A stretch of DNA of 64,000 nt. It comes from an uncultured Lachnospiraceae bacterium. GTDB lineage: Bacteria > Bacillota > Clostridia > Lachnospirales > Lachnospiraceae. A program made the position numbers and the translations under genes. Position 1 is the stretch's first letter; every line of letters begins with the position of its first letter. Shown here one piece after another: positions 15,236-25,125 of this stretch. The notes under the pieces are model-generated. The model did not search any database. It was not told the origin of the DNA and was given only the letters and a program-made list of their open reading frames with translations. The stretch lies in assembly GCA_910577785.1 (NCBI GenBank), contig CAJTNT010000014.1, positions 1 to 64,000 on the forward strand. Direction: 5' to 3'.

Positions 15236-15808
15236 ATGGCGGTATCAGAAGAAGTAAGGGAAACAATAGCAGCAGCCATTGACGAGGCATTCAAGAGGAT
15301 GAATGGCGTATCATGGCTGGAACGGCAGAAGGCAATGAAGGAAGACACCTTCAAGAACACGGAGAAGATCCTCTACTGCTACAACATCCTGAAGGAGCAT
15401 GTCGCGGACGAGGAGGCATACCTGGCCATGATAGGGAAGAGGAGGAGCGGCAGCGTGGTCAGGCATTCCCGGAACAGGCCGGAGAGGCCGGACAGCGGCC
15501 AGCTGCTGGAAGACCGCATAGCGTCATACCAGCGGAGCAGGAACGACGTGGAGCGCATAGGGAAAGCGCTGAAAAAGATTGAGGGCAGGAAGGGCTATGA
15601 GGTCATACAGATGCGCTACCTGCAGCGCAAGAAGGTAACGGAGGATTGGAAGCAGGCGGAGGAAGTCTATACGTTTGAGGAAATAGCGGATATCCTGAGC
15701 GGGCAGCAGGGCTACAGCGACAGCCTGAATGAAAAGACCGTAAGGAATTATAAGAATGCGCTCGTGTACGAAATGTCCGTCCTCCTGTTCGGGTCCGATG
15801 CAATATAG
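15236..15808 (+). CDS. ArpU/sigma-like phage late regulator
   Basis: 190 residues. The C-terminal part (KIEGRKGYEVIQMRYLQRK ... YTFEEIADILSG ... SLNEKTVRNYKNALVYEM) has the sigma-70 region 4-like layout of ArpU family regulators, which switch on phage late genes. It lies directly upstream of the late promoter at 15836-15864 and the packaging genes, fitting that role. Confidence 0.7.
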   Translation: MAVSEEVRETIAAAIDEAFKRMNGVSWLERQKAMKEDTFKNTEKILYCYNILKEHVADEEAYLAMIGKRRSGSVVRHSRNRPERPDSGQLLEDRIASYQRSRNDVERIGKALKKIEGRKGYEVIQMRYLQRKKVTEDWKQAEEVYTFEEIADILSGQQGYSDSLNEKTVRNYKNALVYEMSVLLFGSDAI

Positions 15809-15835
15809 CTTGACAGGACGCCCGTTCTGCCGCCC

Positions 15836-15864
15836 TTCACAAGCCTGTTTAACTATGTTATAAT
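15836..15864 (+). promoter_or_regulatory. Late promoter
   Basis: TTCACA (15836-15841), a 17-bp spacer and TATAAT (15859-15864) with an extended TG upstream of the -10. It lies in the noncoding gap between the ArpU-like regulator and the HNH/terminase block. Confidence 0.7.
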
Positions 15865-15951
15865 CTTTACAATTTCAGAACTGTGCAGATTGGAAGCGCG
15901 GCGCCCCATGCCCGGGGAAGCTGCGCTATTCCTGTATATGGGGGTGGGCGC

Positions 15952-16455
15952 ATGGCATTGATGAAATACTGCAACAGGGCAGGATGCAGCAGGCTGGTGC
16001 CGCAGGGCGTCAGGTACTGCGCGGCGCATACGGAGGCGCAAGCGGAAGAGAAGCGGCAGCGGCACAGGGAGTATGACGCGCACTGCCGGGATCAGGAAGC
16101 TAAAGGCTTTTACAATAGCGCAGGGTGGAAGGCCGCAAGGGCGCGGGCATTGGCAAGGGACGGCGGCATAGACATCTACCTGTACATCATGGAGGGCAGG
16201 GTCGTGCCAGCCGACACGGTACACCACATCGTGGAGCTGAAGGAGGACTATTCCAGGCGGCACGACCTGGACAACCTCATCAGCTTATCGGAGGCGACGC
16301 ACGGCATGGTAAGCAGGGCATACAAGGACACTGCAAGGAGGGCAGCGATGCAGCAGGCGCTGAGGGAGTGCATGCAGGAGCATAGGCGGAGGCTTGCGGG
16401 GGAGGGGGCGCAAAAAAGTTCCGGGCATCCCCGGCCAAGACCGCAGCCCCCCTAA
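15952..16455 (+). CDS. HNH endonuclease
   Basis: 167 residues from the ATG at 15952. An N-terminal CxxxxC...CAAH zinc knuckle and an HNH core, VHHIVELKEDYSRRHDLDNLISLSEATH (His pair, Asp/Asn and final His). HNH proteins immediately upstream of HK97-type terminases work with them in genome packaging, by cutting cos ends or supporting terminase. The C-terminal 20 residues are Pro/Arg rich. Confidence 0.82.
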   Translation: MALMKYCNRAGCSRLVPQGVRYCAAHTEAQAEEKRQRHREYDAHCRDQEAKGFYNSAGWKAARARALARDGGIDIYLYIMEGRVVPADTVHHIVELKEDYSRRHDLDNLISLSEATHGMVSRAYKDTARRAAMQQALRECMQEHRRRLAGEGAQKSSGHPRPRPQPP

Positions 16456-16507
16456 ATTTACGCAGAAACTCCCTAAATGGGATTTTTTTCAGGAAGGGGG
16501 ACGGGGC

Positions 16508-17017
16508 ATGGCAAGGCCAAGGGAACCGATCGATTTGATTGCCGCAAAAGGGCGGAAACACCTGACAATTGAGGAATATAAAGGGCGCAGGCAGTCAGAG
16601 GTCACGGCGCCTGCAGACGATATAAAGCCGCCTGCTTTTTTGACCAAAAAAGAGCGTGAAAAATTCGGGGAGCTGGCAGGGCAGCTGGCCGGGCTGAAAA
16701 TCATGTCAAACCTGGACTGCGACGTGCTGGCAAGGTACATAAGGGCAGAGACGGAATACGTCAAGGTTACAAAGCAGCTGCAGAAAATAAAGTTCCTTCC
16801 GGACAGGAAGAGCATGGCCACGGAGGAAGAGCAGCTTGTTGAGCAGTATGCGCGGTACAATTTCCTCTCCAAGATCCAGGCCAGGCTCATGAAGGCCTGC
16901 AATGAGAACGCCAGGGAGCTGGGGCTTACAATCTCAAGCAGGTGCAGGCTGGTGGTTCCGAAGGAGGAAGAGGACAAGCCCCAAAACAAGTTCCTGGAGC
17001 ATGCGAGGCATGCATAG
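16508..17017 (+). CDS. Terminase small subunit, P27 family
   Basis: 169 residues from the ATG at 16508 after GGAAGGGGG. Matches the P27 family pattern: MARPREPIDLIAAKGRKHL, then the helical region with 'LDCDVLARYIRAETEYVKVTKQL' and C-terminal 'ARELGLTISSRCRLVVPK'. It would recognise the packaging site and hand DNA to the large subunit encoded next. Confidence 0.88.
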   Translation: MARPREPIDLIAAKGRKHLTIEEYKGRRQSEVTAPADDIKPPAFLTKKEREKFGELAGQLAGLKIMSNLDCDVLARYIRAETEYVKVTKQLQKIKFLPDRKSMATEEEQLVEQYARYNFLSKIQARLMKACNENARELGLTISSRCRLVVPKEEEDKPQNKFLEHARHA

Positions 17018-17020
17018 GGC

Positions 17021-18796
17021 ATGGGCAGGATACTGAGGGCAGGGGACCGCGTGTCACGGTTTGCGGAAAAAAACTGGAAGAATAAGAAAGAGTTTGGGGA
17101 GGACGCGCGGCTTGCGTTCAAAAGGCACCTGGACGACCTGAAAAGGTCGGAAAGGGGAGGCGCCAGATTCCCATATGCCTTCGACCCGGAAAGGGCGGAG
17201 GACATCATAGGGCTTGCGAACAAGCTGACGGTCGCAGAAGGCGAGGGGGACCAGGCATTTACCTGCGCCGGCTTCCAGGAATTTATCCTGGGCTCGCTTT
17301 TTGGCTGGGTGCATAAGGAGACCGGGAAACGGAGGTTCATGGACAGCTATGTGCAGATGTCGCGGCAGCAGGGCAAGAGCGTCCTCAATGCCATCCTGGG
17401 CATCAAGTGCAGCAATTTTGACAATTACAGGAATGGCCAGATATACTGCACGGCGACAAAGTCAGACCAGGCGCGGATCGTCCTGGATGAGATCTCCAAA
17501 TTCATAAACGCCGACGCGGACCTGCGGGAGCTGTATGACATAAAGGACTATAAGAATAAGATAACCGGGAAGCTCACAGGCACGTACATCCGCGCCTTGG
17601 GACGGGACACGAAGACCATAGACGGGATCAAGCCGTACCTGGGCATCGTGGACGAGTACCACGCGCACAAGGACAACCAGATGTACAAGCTGCTGAAAGG
17701 AGGCACGAGGAAGATGACGCAGTCGCTGGTCTCGGTCATCACCACGGCGGGGTTCAACCTGAACGGGCCCTGCTATGAGCTGTACAGGTACTGCCAGAGG
17801 GTGCTGCGGGGCATTGACAGGAATGAGCGGCAGTTTGTCTACATAGCCCAGATGGATGGGGAGGATGACATCTGGGACCCGAAGAACTGGATAAAATGCT
17901 GCCCGCTGACCGGGCATGACCCGGAACTGCTCCCACAGATGCAGGAGGACGCGGCGAAGGCGCGTTCCATGGGCGGCGCTGAGCTGCGTGACTTCATGAC
18001 CAAATCGCTGGACATATGGGTGACAGGCCAGGAGGCCAAATTCATTGACCTGGCAGACTGGGAAAAGTGTGCATGCCAGAAGACGCTGGAGGACTTCCGG
18101 GGCCAGAGGGCAGTATGCGGGCTTGACCTGTCCAGCGGGGGCGACCTCACGTCGCTTGCCCTGGAGTTCCCTCATGAGGACAGGGGGACGGGCGATAAGA
18201 AGTATTACCTATATTCCCATTCGTTCATGCCAAGGCAGCGCATGCAGGAGCACATGGAGCAGGAGGACAATGCGCCGTATGTCATCTGGGAACAGGAGGG
18301 GCTGCTCACGGTGACGACGGCGGCATCGGGCATCAAGACGGACTATAAGGCAATACTGGCGCACCTGCACGGGCTGGTCAGCACATACGGGATAGACCTG
18401 ACGGCAATTGCATACGACCCGCACAATGCGAGCGCATTCCTGGCAGACCTTGAGGACTTCGGGTGCGACCTGGTGGAAATCAGGCAGAGCGCAAGGAGCC
18501 TCAATGACGCGACCGTGGACTTCCAGCTGGAGGTGAAGGCGCACAATATTGGGTATGACGGGCGCAACAGGCTGCTGACAAGGTCCATGAACGACGCCAT
18601 CCTATCAGCGCCGAACAGCTTCGGAGAAATTAAGATAGATAAGATGTCACAGAAGGACAGGATAGACCCATGCGACGCGGCCATCTGCGCCCATAAGGTG
18701 GCGATGGGCGTGGAGGTGGATGAGATAACGACAGACCAGAGCGTGGAGGCATACCTGGAAATGTTTGGGAAGGAGGATGGTGCAGGCGGCAGATGA
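17021..18796 (+). CDS. Terminase large subunit (HK97 type)
   Basis: 591 residues. ATPase: Walker A variant SRQQGKS (114-120), Walker B GIVDEYH (about 206-212). Nuclease domain: GLDLSSGGDLTSLAL (about 367-381) with the metal-binding Asp, and further acidic residues in 'IAYDPHNASAF' and 'DRIDPCDAAICAHK'. It pumps DNA into the prohead and cuts it. Starts 3 bp after the small subunit and overlaps the portal gene by 4 bp. Confidence 0.93.
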   Translation: MGRILRAGDRVSRFAEKNWKNKKEFGEDARLAFKRHLDDLKRSERGGARFPYAFDPERAEDIIGLANKLTVAEGEGDQAFTCAGFQEFILGSLFGWVHKETGKRRFMDSYVQMSRQQGKSVLNAILGIKCSNFDNYRNGQIYCTATKSDQARIVLDEISKFINADADLRELYDIKDYKNKITGKLTGTYIRALGRDTKTIDGIKPYLGIVDEYHAHKDNQMYKLLKGGTRKMTQSLVSVITTAGFNLNGPCYELYRYCQRVLRGIDRNERQFVYIAQMDGEDDIWDPKNWIKCCPLTGHDPELLPQMQEDAAKARSMGGAELRDFMTKSLDIWVTGQEAKFIDLADWEKCACQKTLEDFRGQRAVCGLDLSSGGDLTSLALEFPHEDRGTGDKKYYLYSHSFMPRQRMQEHMEQEDNAPYVIWEQEGLLTVTTAASGIKTDYKAILAHLHGLVSTYGIDLTAIAYDPHNASAFLADLEDFGCDLVEIRQSARSLNDATVDFQLEVKAHNIGYDGRNRLLTRSMNDAILSAPNSFGEIKIDKMSQKDRIDPCDAAICAHKVAMGVEVDEITTDQSVEAYLEMFGKEDGAGGR

Positions 18797-20100
18797 AGGC
18801 ATTTGACAGGATAAGGGAGTTTTTTGGCAGGGCCATAAGGCCGGCGGCGGGCGCGGAGGACGAGTGGCTGCTGGAATGGCTGGGGATACCAGGGACGCCA
18901 AAGAAGGCGCTGGGGGAGGTGACCTACTTCACCTGCCTTAAGATGCTGTCGGAGACGCTGGGGAAGATGCCGGTCAAATTCTACCAGCGGACGGAGCGGG
19001 GGATTGAGGAGGCGGGCGCAAATGCGGCGTATGGCCTGCTGAGGACGCGCCCGAACCCGCAGATGACGCCGACGACATTCTGGGGGACGGTGGAGAACAA
19101 CCGGAACCATTATGGGAACGCTTATGTGTGGATCCAGAGGGAATTTAGCCGCAGGAAGTACGGCGGGGACTTAGAGGTAAAGAACTTATGGGTCATGCCG
19201 TCAAGCGACACGTCCGTCATCGTGGACGACAAGGGCGTATTCGGCGCGGCAGGCGACATCTACTACTGGTATACGGACAGGTACAGCGGGGAGAGCCATA
19301 TCTTCCCGTCAGGCGACGTGATGCACTTCAAGACGTCAACGTCGTTCGACGGCCTGACTGGGGCGCCAGTCAGGGAAATCCTGAAGGCGACCATAGAGGG
19401 CGGCCTGGAAAGCCAGAGATTCATGAACAACCTCTATACGGGCGGGCTGACCGCGCGTGCAGCCCTGCAGTATACTGGCGACCTGTCCCCAAAGCTGGAA
19501 AGGAAGCTGGTCGCAAGGCTGGAGGAATATGCGAACGGGGCGAACAACGCGGGCAAGTTCATCCCTATCCCCATCGGCATGAAGCTGGAGCCGCTCAACA
19601 TCAAGCTGACGGACAGCCAGTTCTTTGAGCTGAAGAAATACAGCGCCCTGCAGATCGCGGGGGCATTCGGCATAAAGCCGAACCAGATAAACGACTACGA
19701 GAAGAGCAGCTATGCCAACAGCGAGATGCAGAACATCTCTTTCTACATTGACACGGAATTGTATATCTTGAAGCAGTATGAGGAGGAGATGGACTATAAG
19801 CTGCTGGACCCGCAGGAAAGGGAAGAGCAGAAATACTGGAAATTCAACGAAAATGTCATCCTGCGCACGGACGCGAAGAGCCAGGCGGCAATCCTGACAG
19901 GGTACGTGCAGAATGGCATATACACGCCAAACGAGGCAAGGTCATTCATGAACAGGCCGCGCATGGAGGGCGGCGACTGCCTGATATGCAACGGGAACTA
20001 CATCAAAGTCGCGGATATCGGCAAAGGCCAGGGGGAAGGAGGCAGCGAAGGTGGCGAAGACCTTAAGATTACAAAAGAAAGACAGGAATGGCCGGTATAA
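18793..20100 (+). CDS. Portal protein, HK97 family
   Basis: 435 residues. Typical segments: 'KMLSETLGKMPVKFYQRT', 'LRTRPNPQMTPTTFWGTVENNRNHYGNAYVW', 'VMHFKTSTSFDGLTGAPV', and the C-terminal 'QIAGAFGIKPNQINDYEKSSYANSE' of phage_portal proteins. Forms the dodecameric DNA channel at one capsid vertex. The 3' end overlaps the protease gene by 50 bp. Confidence 0.92.
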   Translation: MKAFDRIREFFGRAIRPAAGAEDEWLLEWLGIPGTPKKALGEVTYFTCLKMLSETLGKMPVKFYQRTERGIEEAGANAAYGLLRTRPNPQMTPTTFWGTVENNRNHYGNAYVWIQREFSRRKYGGDLEVKNLWVMPSSDTSVIVDDKGVFGAAGDIYYWYTDRYSGESHIFPSGDVMHFKTSTSFDGLTGAPVREILKATIEGGLESQRFMNNLYTGGLTARAALQYTGDLSPKLERKLVARLEEYANGANNAGKFIPIPIGMKLEPLNIKLTDSQFFELKKYSALQIAGAFGIKPNQINDYEKSSYANSEMQNISFYIDTELYILKQYEEEMDYKLLDPQEREEQKYWKFNENVILRTDAKSQAAILTGYVQNGIYTPNEARSFMNRPRMEGGDCLICNGNYIKVADIGKGQGEGGSEGGEDLKITKERQEWPV

Positions 20101-20884
20101 TGAGGCCGGGAGCATTGAGATCCGCAACGAGGCGGGGGAGGCAGCAGACCTGTTCTTTTTTGGGGACATCAACAGCGAGAGCTGGGGGGAATGGCAGAAA
20201 TATTATCCCGAGGACAGGGCGCCGAAAGACGTGCAGGATTTCTTAGACCAGCTGGACGGCGTGTCAAAAATCAACGTGCATATCAACAGCGGCGGCGGGT
20301 CTGTGTTCGGGGGCATAGCCATCTACAATATCCTGAAACGGCACAGCGCGGAGATAACCGTGTATGTGGAAGGCCTGGCGGCGAGCATCGCCAGCGTCAT
20401 CGCGATGGCAGGTGACAGGATCATCATACCAGAAAACGCGCAGATGATGGTGCATAAGCCAAGCAGCATCACATGGGGCAATGCGGACGACATGAGGAAG
20501 GAGGCAGAGGTCTTAGACGGCTGCCAGAAGGTAATCCTGAACACCTATATGCAGCATGTGAAGGAGGGCATAACGCCGGAGCAGATAAATGCGCTGATTG
20601 ATGCGGAGACATGGAAGAACGGCAGGGAATGGCAGGAATTCTTTGACATTGAGGTATCAGAAAAAAGCAATGCAGCAGCCTGCACGAGCGGGTATTTCTG
20701 CCATTACAGGAACCTGCCGGAAGAGCTGGAAGGGAAGCAGCCGGGGCTGCAGGCAGACGACATTGGGGGCATAGTCGACGCGCTGGCAGAGCGGCTGAAG
20801 GAAATGCTGGGGGACAGGCAGGCACAGGACGCAGGCCGGGACAGGCAGGCACAGGCCATCTTGGAGGACTTAGACTATATCTAA
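20051..20884 (+). CDS. ClpP-like (S14) prohead maturation protease
   Basis: 277 residues from a GTG behind AAGGAGGCAGCGAAG, inside the end of the portal gene. ClpP fold: VHINSGGGSVFGGIAIYN, the nucleophile region EGLAASIASVIAMAG, and the His in MMVHKPSS. It would trim capsid N-termini during head maturation. The C-terminal extension is acidic with a repeated DRQAQ. Confidence 0.9.
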   Translation: MAKTLRLQKKDRNGRYNEAGSIEIRNEAGEAADLFFFGDINSESWGEWQKYYPEDRAPKDVQDFLDQLDGVSKINVHINSGGGSVFGGIAIYNILKRHSAEITVYVEGLAASIASVIAMAGDRIIIPENAQMMVHKPSSITWGNADDMRKEAEVLDGCQKVILNTYMQHVKEGITPEQINALIDAETWKNGREWQEFFDIEVSEKSNAAACTSGYFCHYRNLPEELEGKQPGLQADDIGGIVDALAERLKEMLGDRQAQDAGRDRQAQAILEDLDYI

Positions 20885-20921
20885 GCCTTCCAAATACAGA
20901 ATGTAAGGAGGTTAGGGCATC

Positions 20922-22286
20922 ATGAATGAGGAACTGAGGAAGATGCTGGACAGCATCAAGGCAAAGAAGCAGGAAGTACGGGACCTCTGCAAGGAGGGCA
21001 AGGTTGAAGACGCAGAAAAGGCAAAGAAGGAGCTGATAGGCCTGCAGGCACAGTTCGACCTGCTCTACGACCTGGAGCAGGAGAAGCTGGATGATATGCA
21101 GCAGAAGGCAGAGGCGGGGAATGCGAAAAAGGTTGTGGACAAGGCTAAGAAAGTAGAGGGCGCGTTCGTGAATGCAGTCAGGGCGGCAGTGGGCAAAGGC
21201 GCCTTATCGGAAGAGGATAAGGAGATCCTCAATTCCATGAATGAGGGCAAGGACGAGGACGGCGGCCTGACAGTGCCAAAGGACATCCGGACGGCTGTCA
21301 GGGAGCTGCGGCGTTCGGAGGATGCCCTGGAGACCCTTGTGAACGTGGAGCGCGTGGCCACATTAAGCGGCAGCAGGGTCATTGAGCGGCACGCCGACCA
21401 GACGCCTTTTGACAATGTGGAAGAGGCGGCGGAGTTCCCGGAAGCCTCCACCCCGCAGTTTGAGAAGGTTGACTACACGGTAAAGAAAAAGGGCGGCATC
21501 CTAAAGGTCACACAGGAACTCCTAAGCGACACGTCCGAGAACATCATCGGCTACCTGAAAAAATGGATTGCCAGGAAGGCGAAGGCGACCAGGAACTTCA
21601 TGATCATTGCCAAGGTTCGCGAGATTACCCAAGGCGCGGAGGTGCAGGTAGAAGGCCTGGACGACCTGAAAAGGATCTTCAATGTGCTGCTGGACCCGGC
21701 AATTGCCCTGGGCGCGTGCGTGGTCACGAACCAGGACGGGTATAACTGGCTGGACACATTGAAGGACAAGGACGGCAGGTACATCATGCAGCCAGACCCG
21801 ACAAAGCCCATGGACGTGCGGCTGTTTGGCAGGTATCCCGTAAAGAAGGTAAGCAATAAGACAATGCCGAGCGTGGCGGCAGGGGGCGGCCAGAAGGCGC
21901 CAATCATCTGCGGCGACCTGAAGGAGGCAGTCACAATCTTTGACAGGGAGACGCTGACAATCGATATCTCAAGTACCGCAGGCGAACTGTGGAAGACAGA
22001 CCAGACAGGGATCAAGGTGCGTGAGCGGCTGGACATCCAGGAAGTGGATGGGGAGGCCGTCATCATGGCCGAGTACCTAATGGCAGCAGGCAGCGGGGCA
22101 TCCGCCGCAAGCATAGGGCAGGAAGGGGAGAAGGCCTATACGCGGGCAGAGATTGAGGCAATGACAAAGGCGGGCATCCTGGCCTTAGGGGCGCAACTGG
22201 GGTACACAATGACAACAACGGAGGCAAACACGAAGGAACAGATTGTAGCCGACTTCATGGCGCAGCAGGAAGCGGCGCAGGGCTAG
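20922..22286 (+). CDS. Major capsid protein, HK97 fold
   Basis: 454 residues. Residues 1-75 form a coiled-coil scaffolding (delta) domain (MNEELRKMLDSIKAKKQEVRDL). The HK97 fold follows: 'GGLTVPKDIRTAVREL', 'FEKVDYTVKKKGGILKVTQELLSDT', 'ALGACVVTNQDGYNWLDTLKDKDGR', 'ERLDIQEVD'. A tail of about 70 residues beyond the usual end (TRAEIEAMTKAGILALGAQLGY) resembles an HeH/LEM-like small motif. The preceding S14 protease is the likely processing enzyme. Confidence 0.92.
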   Translation: MNEELRKMLDSIKAKKQEVRDLCKEGKVEDAEKAKKELIGLQAQFDLLYDLEQEKLDDMQQKAEAGNAKKVVDKAKKVEGAFVNAVRAAVGKGALSEEDKEILNSMNEGKDEDGGLTVPKDIRTAVRELRRSEDALETLVNVERVATLSGSRVIERHADQTPFDNVEEAAEFPEASTPQFEKVDYTVKKKGGILKVTQELLSDTSENIIGYLKKWIARKAKATRNFMIIAKVREITQGAEVQVEGLDDLKRIFNVLLDPAIALGACVVTNQDGYNWLDTLKDKDGRYIMQPDPTKPMDVRLFGRYPVKKVSNKTMPSVAAGGGQKAPIICGDLKEAVTIFDRETLTIDISSTAGELWKTDQTGIKVRERLDIQEVDGEAVIMAEYLMAAGSGASAASIGQEGEKAYTRAEIEAMTKAGILALGAQLGYTMTTTEANTKEQIVADFMAQQEAAQG

Positions 22287-22335
22287 GCGCAGCAGGGGCG
22301 GGATACCCCGCCGCCTATAAAGGCAGGTGTACAGG

Positions 22336-22653
22336 GTGGCAATCATAACGCTGGAAGAGGTAAAAGGGTATGCAAGGATTGACATTGACGAGGATGACCA
22401 GCTATTGGAGACGCTGATCGCATCAGCAGAGGAATACCTGAGAAATGCAACTGGCAAGGAATACCCTGAAAAAGACGAAAACGGCAGCAAAATAAACTAT
22501 GAACTTGAAAAAATCTATCTGCAGTTACTGGTCGCCCATTGGTACGAACAGAGATCCCCCACAGGAAACGGCAAGGGAACCTATGCAGGCGGCGTGGTGG
22601 AAGATTTTAGTTTCATGGCAAAATCAATCATGCTGCAGCTGCAGAATAAGTAG
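22336..22653 (+). CDS. Head-tail connector (gp6-like)
   Basis: 105 residues from the GTG at 22336 (MAIITLEEVKGYARIDIDEDDQLLETLIASAEEYL), the classic start of phage gp6-like connector proteins; a GTG three codons earlier is possible. Forms a ring under the portal. Confidence 0.87.
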   Translation: MAIITLEEVKGYARIDIDEDDQLLETLIASAEEYLRNATGKEYPEKDENGSKINYELEKIYLQLLVAHWYEQRSPTGNGKGTYAGGVVEDFSFMAKSIMLQLQNK

Positions 22654-22660
22654 GTGGGCT

Positions 22661-23074
22661 ATGGACATAGGAAGGATGAACAAACGGATCACGTTCTGCA
22701 GGTATGAGGAAAAAGAGAATGCCTTATCGCAGAAAGTGCAGGAACTGGCAGAGGTGAAGAACGTATGGGCAGGCGTGGAGCCGACAAGGGGCAGGGAGTA
22801 CCAGGAGGCGCAGCGCATAAGGCCGGAGCTGACCTATAAAGTGACGGCACGGTACCACAGGGGCATCACGCCGGACATGGTCATAAAGTGGGGCGGGCGC
22901 TATTTTAACATCGTCTCCATCATTAACGTAAGGGAGAAAAACGCGATGCTGGAAATCATATGCACAGAGAACCTACAGAAAAGCGGCTTAATATGTACAG
23001 AAGTCCTGCAGGAAAGACCTTTACCGTGCAGGCAGGACAGGGGGGATGCAGATGGCAGCAGGCATGGATTTTGA
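22661..23074 (+). CDS. Head closure protein (SPP1 gp16-like)
   Basis: 137 residues from the ATG at 22661. 'MNKRITFCRYEEKENALSQKVQELAEVKNVWAGVEPTRGREYQEAQ' and 'HRGITPDMVIKWGGRYFNIVSIINVREKNAMLEIICTE' match phage head closure proteins. Its last codons overlap the next gene. Confidence 0.85.
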   Translation: MDIGRMNKRITFCRYEEKENALSQKVQELAEVKNVWAGVEPTRGREYQEAQRIRPELTYKVTARYHRGITPDMVIKWGGRYFNIVSIINVREKNAMLEIICTENLQKSGLICTEVLQERPLPCRQDRGDADGSRHGF

Positions 23075-23495
23075 AATCAGCGGCCTGGAGGCGCTGGAAA
23101 GGGACCTGACGGCAGCAGTAAGGGCGGCGCCGGAAACGGCCAAGGAGACCTTACAGGAGATAAGCAAGGACTTCAGGAAGTCCGCAAAGAAAAGGGCGGA
23201 CGCCGAGCTGAAGCCGCACGCGCGTGAGGGGAGTGAGAAGAATAAGGCAATCCGTAGGAAATGGGGCTCAAAGGTCATTGAGGACGGCATAGGGGCGACG
23301 GCCTTAGTGTGGAACAGCGCAAGGCATTTCCACCTGGTCGAGAACGGCCACCAGCTCGTGCGCGGCGGCCATGCCTGCGGGTTCGTGCCAGGGAAGCACA
23401 TCATGGAGAAGACGCGGGAGGAATACAGGGACATTGTGCCGGAGCGGTTTGGGAAGATGGTGGACGGCATCTTAAAGGGGCGTGGTCTGGATTAA
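23052..23495 (+). CDS. HK97 gp10-like head-tail joining protein
   Basis: 147 residues (ATG 23052; 23046 also possible). 'MDFEISGLEALERDLTAAVRAAPETAKETLQ' and 'WNSARHFHLVENGHQLVRGG' with C-terminal 'VPGKHIMEKTREEY' are typical of the HK97-gp10 family, which helps join tail to head. Confidence 0.87.
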   Translation: MAAGMDFEISGLEALERDLTAAVRAAPETAKETLQEISKDFRKSAKKRADAELKPHAREGSEKNKAIRRKWGSKVIEDGIGATALVWNSARHFHLVENGHQLVRGGHACGFVPGKHIMEKTREEYRDIVPERFGKMVDGILKGRGLD

Positions 23496-23943
23496 GTTTG
23501 TGGAAATCAAGAAGGCAGCCAATGGGCTGCTGAAAGGGAGGTACCCGCCGCCACAGTACAGGATTTATGGGAAGGAGATCCGGGAAGGGTATGAGGCGCC
23601 CTGCTTCTTCACGGAGATCCTGGACAGGGGCGGCAGGGCAGAGACAAGGAATTTCGCGAAAGGCGGCTTCACGGTCAAGATAACGTATTTCCAGGCGGAG
23701 AGGGACGAGCTGGACCAGCTCAAGAAGGTAGATGAAATAAAAAGCCTTTTTGGGATGTCCTTCCGCGTCGGGGAACGCAGGCTGACGGCAGGCGACTTTT
23801 CGCATGACTACATCGGGGAGTACCAGGACATCCTGCAGGTCAGCATTGAGTTTGGCTACAGGGAAAACACGCAGGAGGCAGATACGGCGTCGGTGGCACA
23901 GGAAATAGGCGTGGAAATCACGCAGGACGAAAAGGAGGTCTGA
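23482..23943 (+). CDS. Tail terminator / tail completion protein (DUF6838-like)
   Basis: 153 residues from a GTG overlapping the previous gene by 14 bp. 'FVEIKKAANGLLKGRYPPPQYRIYGKEIREGYEAPCFF' and 'YFQAERDELDQLKKVDEI' match the tail terminator family seen just before sheath genes in PBSX-like phages. Confidence 0.75.
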   Translation: MVWIKFVEIKKAANGLLKGRYPPPQYRIYGKEIREGYEAPCFFTEILDRGGRAETRNFAKGGFTVKITYFQAERDELDQLKKVDEIKSLFGMSFRVGERRLTAGDFSHDYIGEYQDILQVSIEFGYRENTQEADTASVAQEIGVEITQDEKEV

Positions 23944-23947
23944 AAGA

Positions 23948-25105
23948 ATGGGAGCGCCAAGCATTGACATCAGTTTTATTGAGAAAGGCATTTCGGCGGC
24001 CACGCGGGGAGAGCGGGGCATCGTCATGCTGTGGGTTAAGGACACGCTGCCGGCATCCGCGGCCAACCCGGCGACAGTGGTGACGGAAAGCGACATACCG
24101 GCAGGCCTGTCAGACACGGCGGCAGAGCAGGTGAGGCTGGCAATGGCCGGCTATACGAACGCGCCAAAGAAAGTACTCGTGTACGGCATGGGGATCGCGG
24201 AAGATGCGGACACGGCAGCAGTCGAGGCCGGGTATAAAAAGGCAATGGATGCGGCAGAAACGACACGTTTTGACTACCTGGCAGTCCCGACCGTGGGGAC
24301 GGACGGCAAGGGGGAGGACGTTGCGTCATGGGTCAAGGCCATGAGGGGGACGAGGAAGAAAAAAGTCAAGGCAGTACTGCCGAATGTGGCGGCAGACAAT
24401 GAGGGCGTCATCAACTTTACAACGGAAAAGAGCATCCGGACAGAAACCGTGACCGGGACGGACGGGACAAAGACAGCCGTGGACACCGTATATACGGCGG
24501 AACAGTACTGCGCGAGGATTGCCGGGCTGATCGCAGGCACGCCCATGACCATTGCCTGTACCTATGCGCCGCTGCCGGAGCTATCAGACTGCACGAGGCT
24601 GGCAGACATCGATGCGCCGGTGGACAGGGGGGAGCTCATCCTCTTCTATGACGGGGAGAAGGTGAAGGTGGTGAGGGGCGTCAACAGCTTCGTCACCACG
24701 GCTGACGGCAAGGGCGAGAGCTTCAAGAAGATTAAGATTGTCGAGGCCATGGACATGATCCATGACGACATCGTAAGGACGGCGCAGGACAGCTACCTTG
24801 GCAAATATGCGAACACATATTCCAACAAGTGCCTGCTGCTGACGGCAGTCAGCAGCTATTTCGCGCAGCTGAAGCGCGACGGGATCATAAGCAGCTATTC
24901 GGTGGGGCTGGACGCGGACGCCATCCGGGCTTACCTGAAAGGCAGGGGGCAGCAGGCCACGCTTGACAGAGGCACGGTCAAGGACATTGACGAGTGCAGC
25001 GATGAGGAGATAGCCACGGCGGACACAGGCGCAAGCGTGTTCCTGTTCGGAAATGTAAAAATATTGGACGCAATCGAAGACATCAAGATGCCTATTTACA
25101 TTTAA
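23948..25105 (+). CDS. Tail sheath protein
   Basis: 385 residues. N-terminal 'IDISFIEKGISAATRGERGIVMLWVKD' and C-terminal 'VDIDECSDEEIATADTGASVFLFGNVKILDAIEDIKMPIYI' are those of XkdK/PBSX-type sheath proteins; the middle is variable. It shows the phage has a contractile (myovirus) tail. Confidence 0.9.
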   Translation: MGAPSIDISFIEKGISAATRGERGIVMLWVKDTLPASAANPATVVTESDIPAGLSDTAAEQVRLAMAGYTNAPKKVLVYGMGIAEDADTAAVEAGYKKAMDAAETTRFDYLAVPTVGTDGKGEDVASWVKAMRGTRKKKVKAVLPNVAADNEGVINFTTEKSIRTETVTGTDGTKTAVDTVYTAEQYCARIAGLIAGTPMTIACTYAPLPELSDCTRLADIDAPVDRGELILFYDGEKVKVVRGVNSFVTTADGKGESFKKIKIVEAMDMIHDDIVRTAQDSYLGKYANTYSNKCLLLTAVSSYFAQLKRDGIISSYSVGLDADAIRAYLKGRGQQATLDRGTVKDIDECSDEEIATADTGASVFLFGNVKILDAIEDIKMPIYI

Positions 25106-25125
25106 GGGAAGGGGGCAGGAAAAAT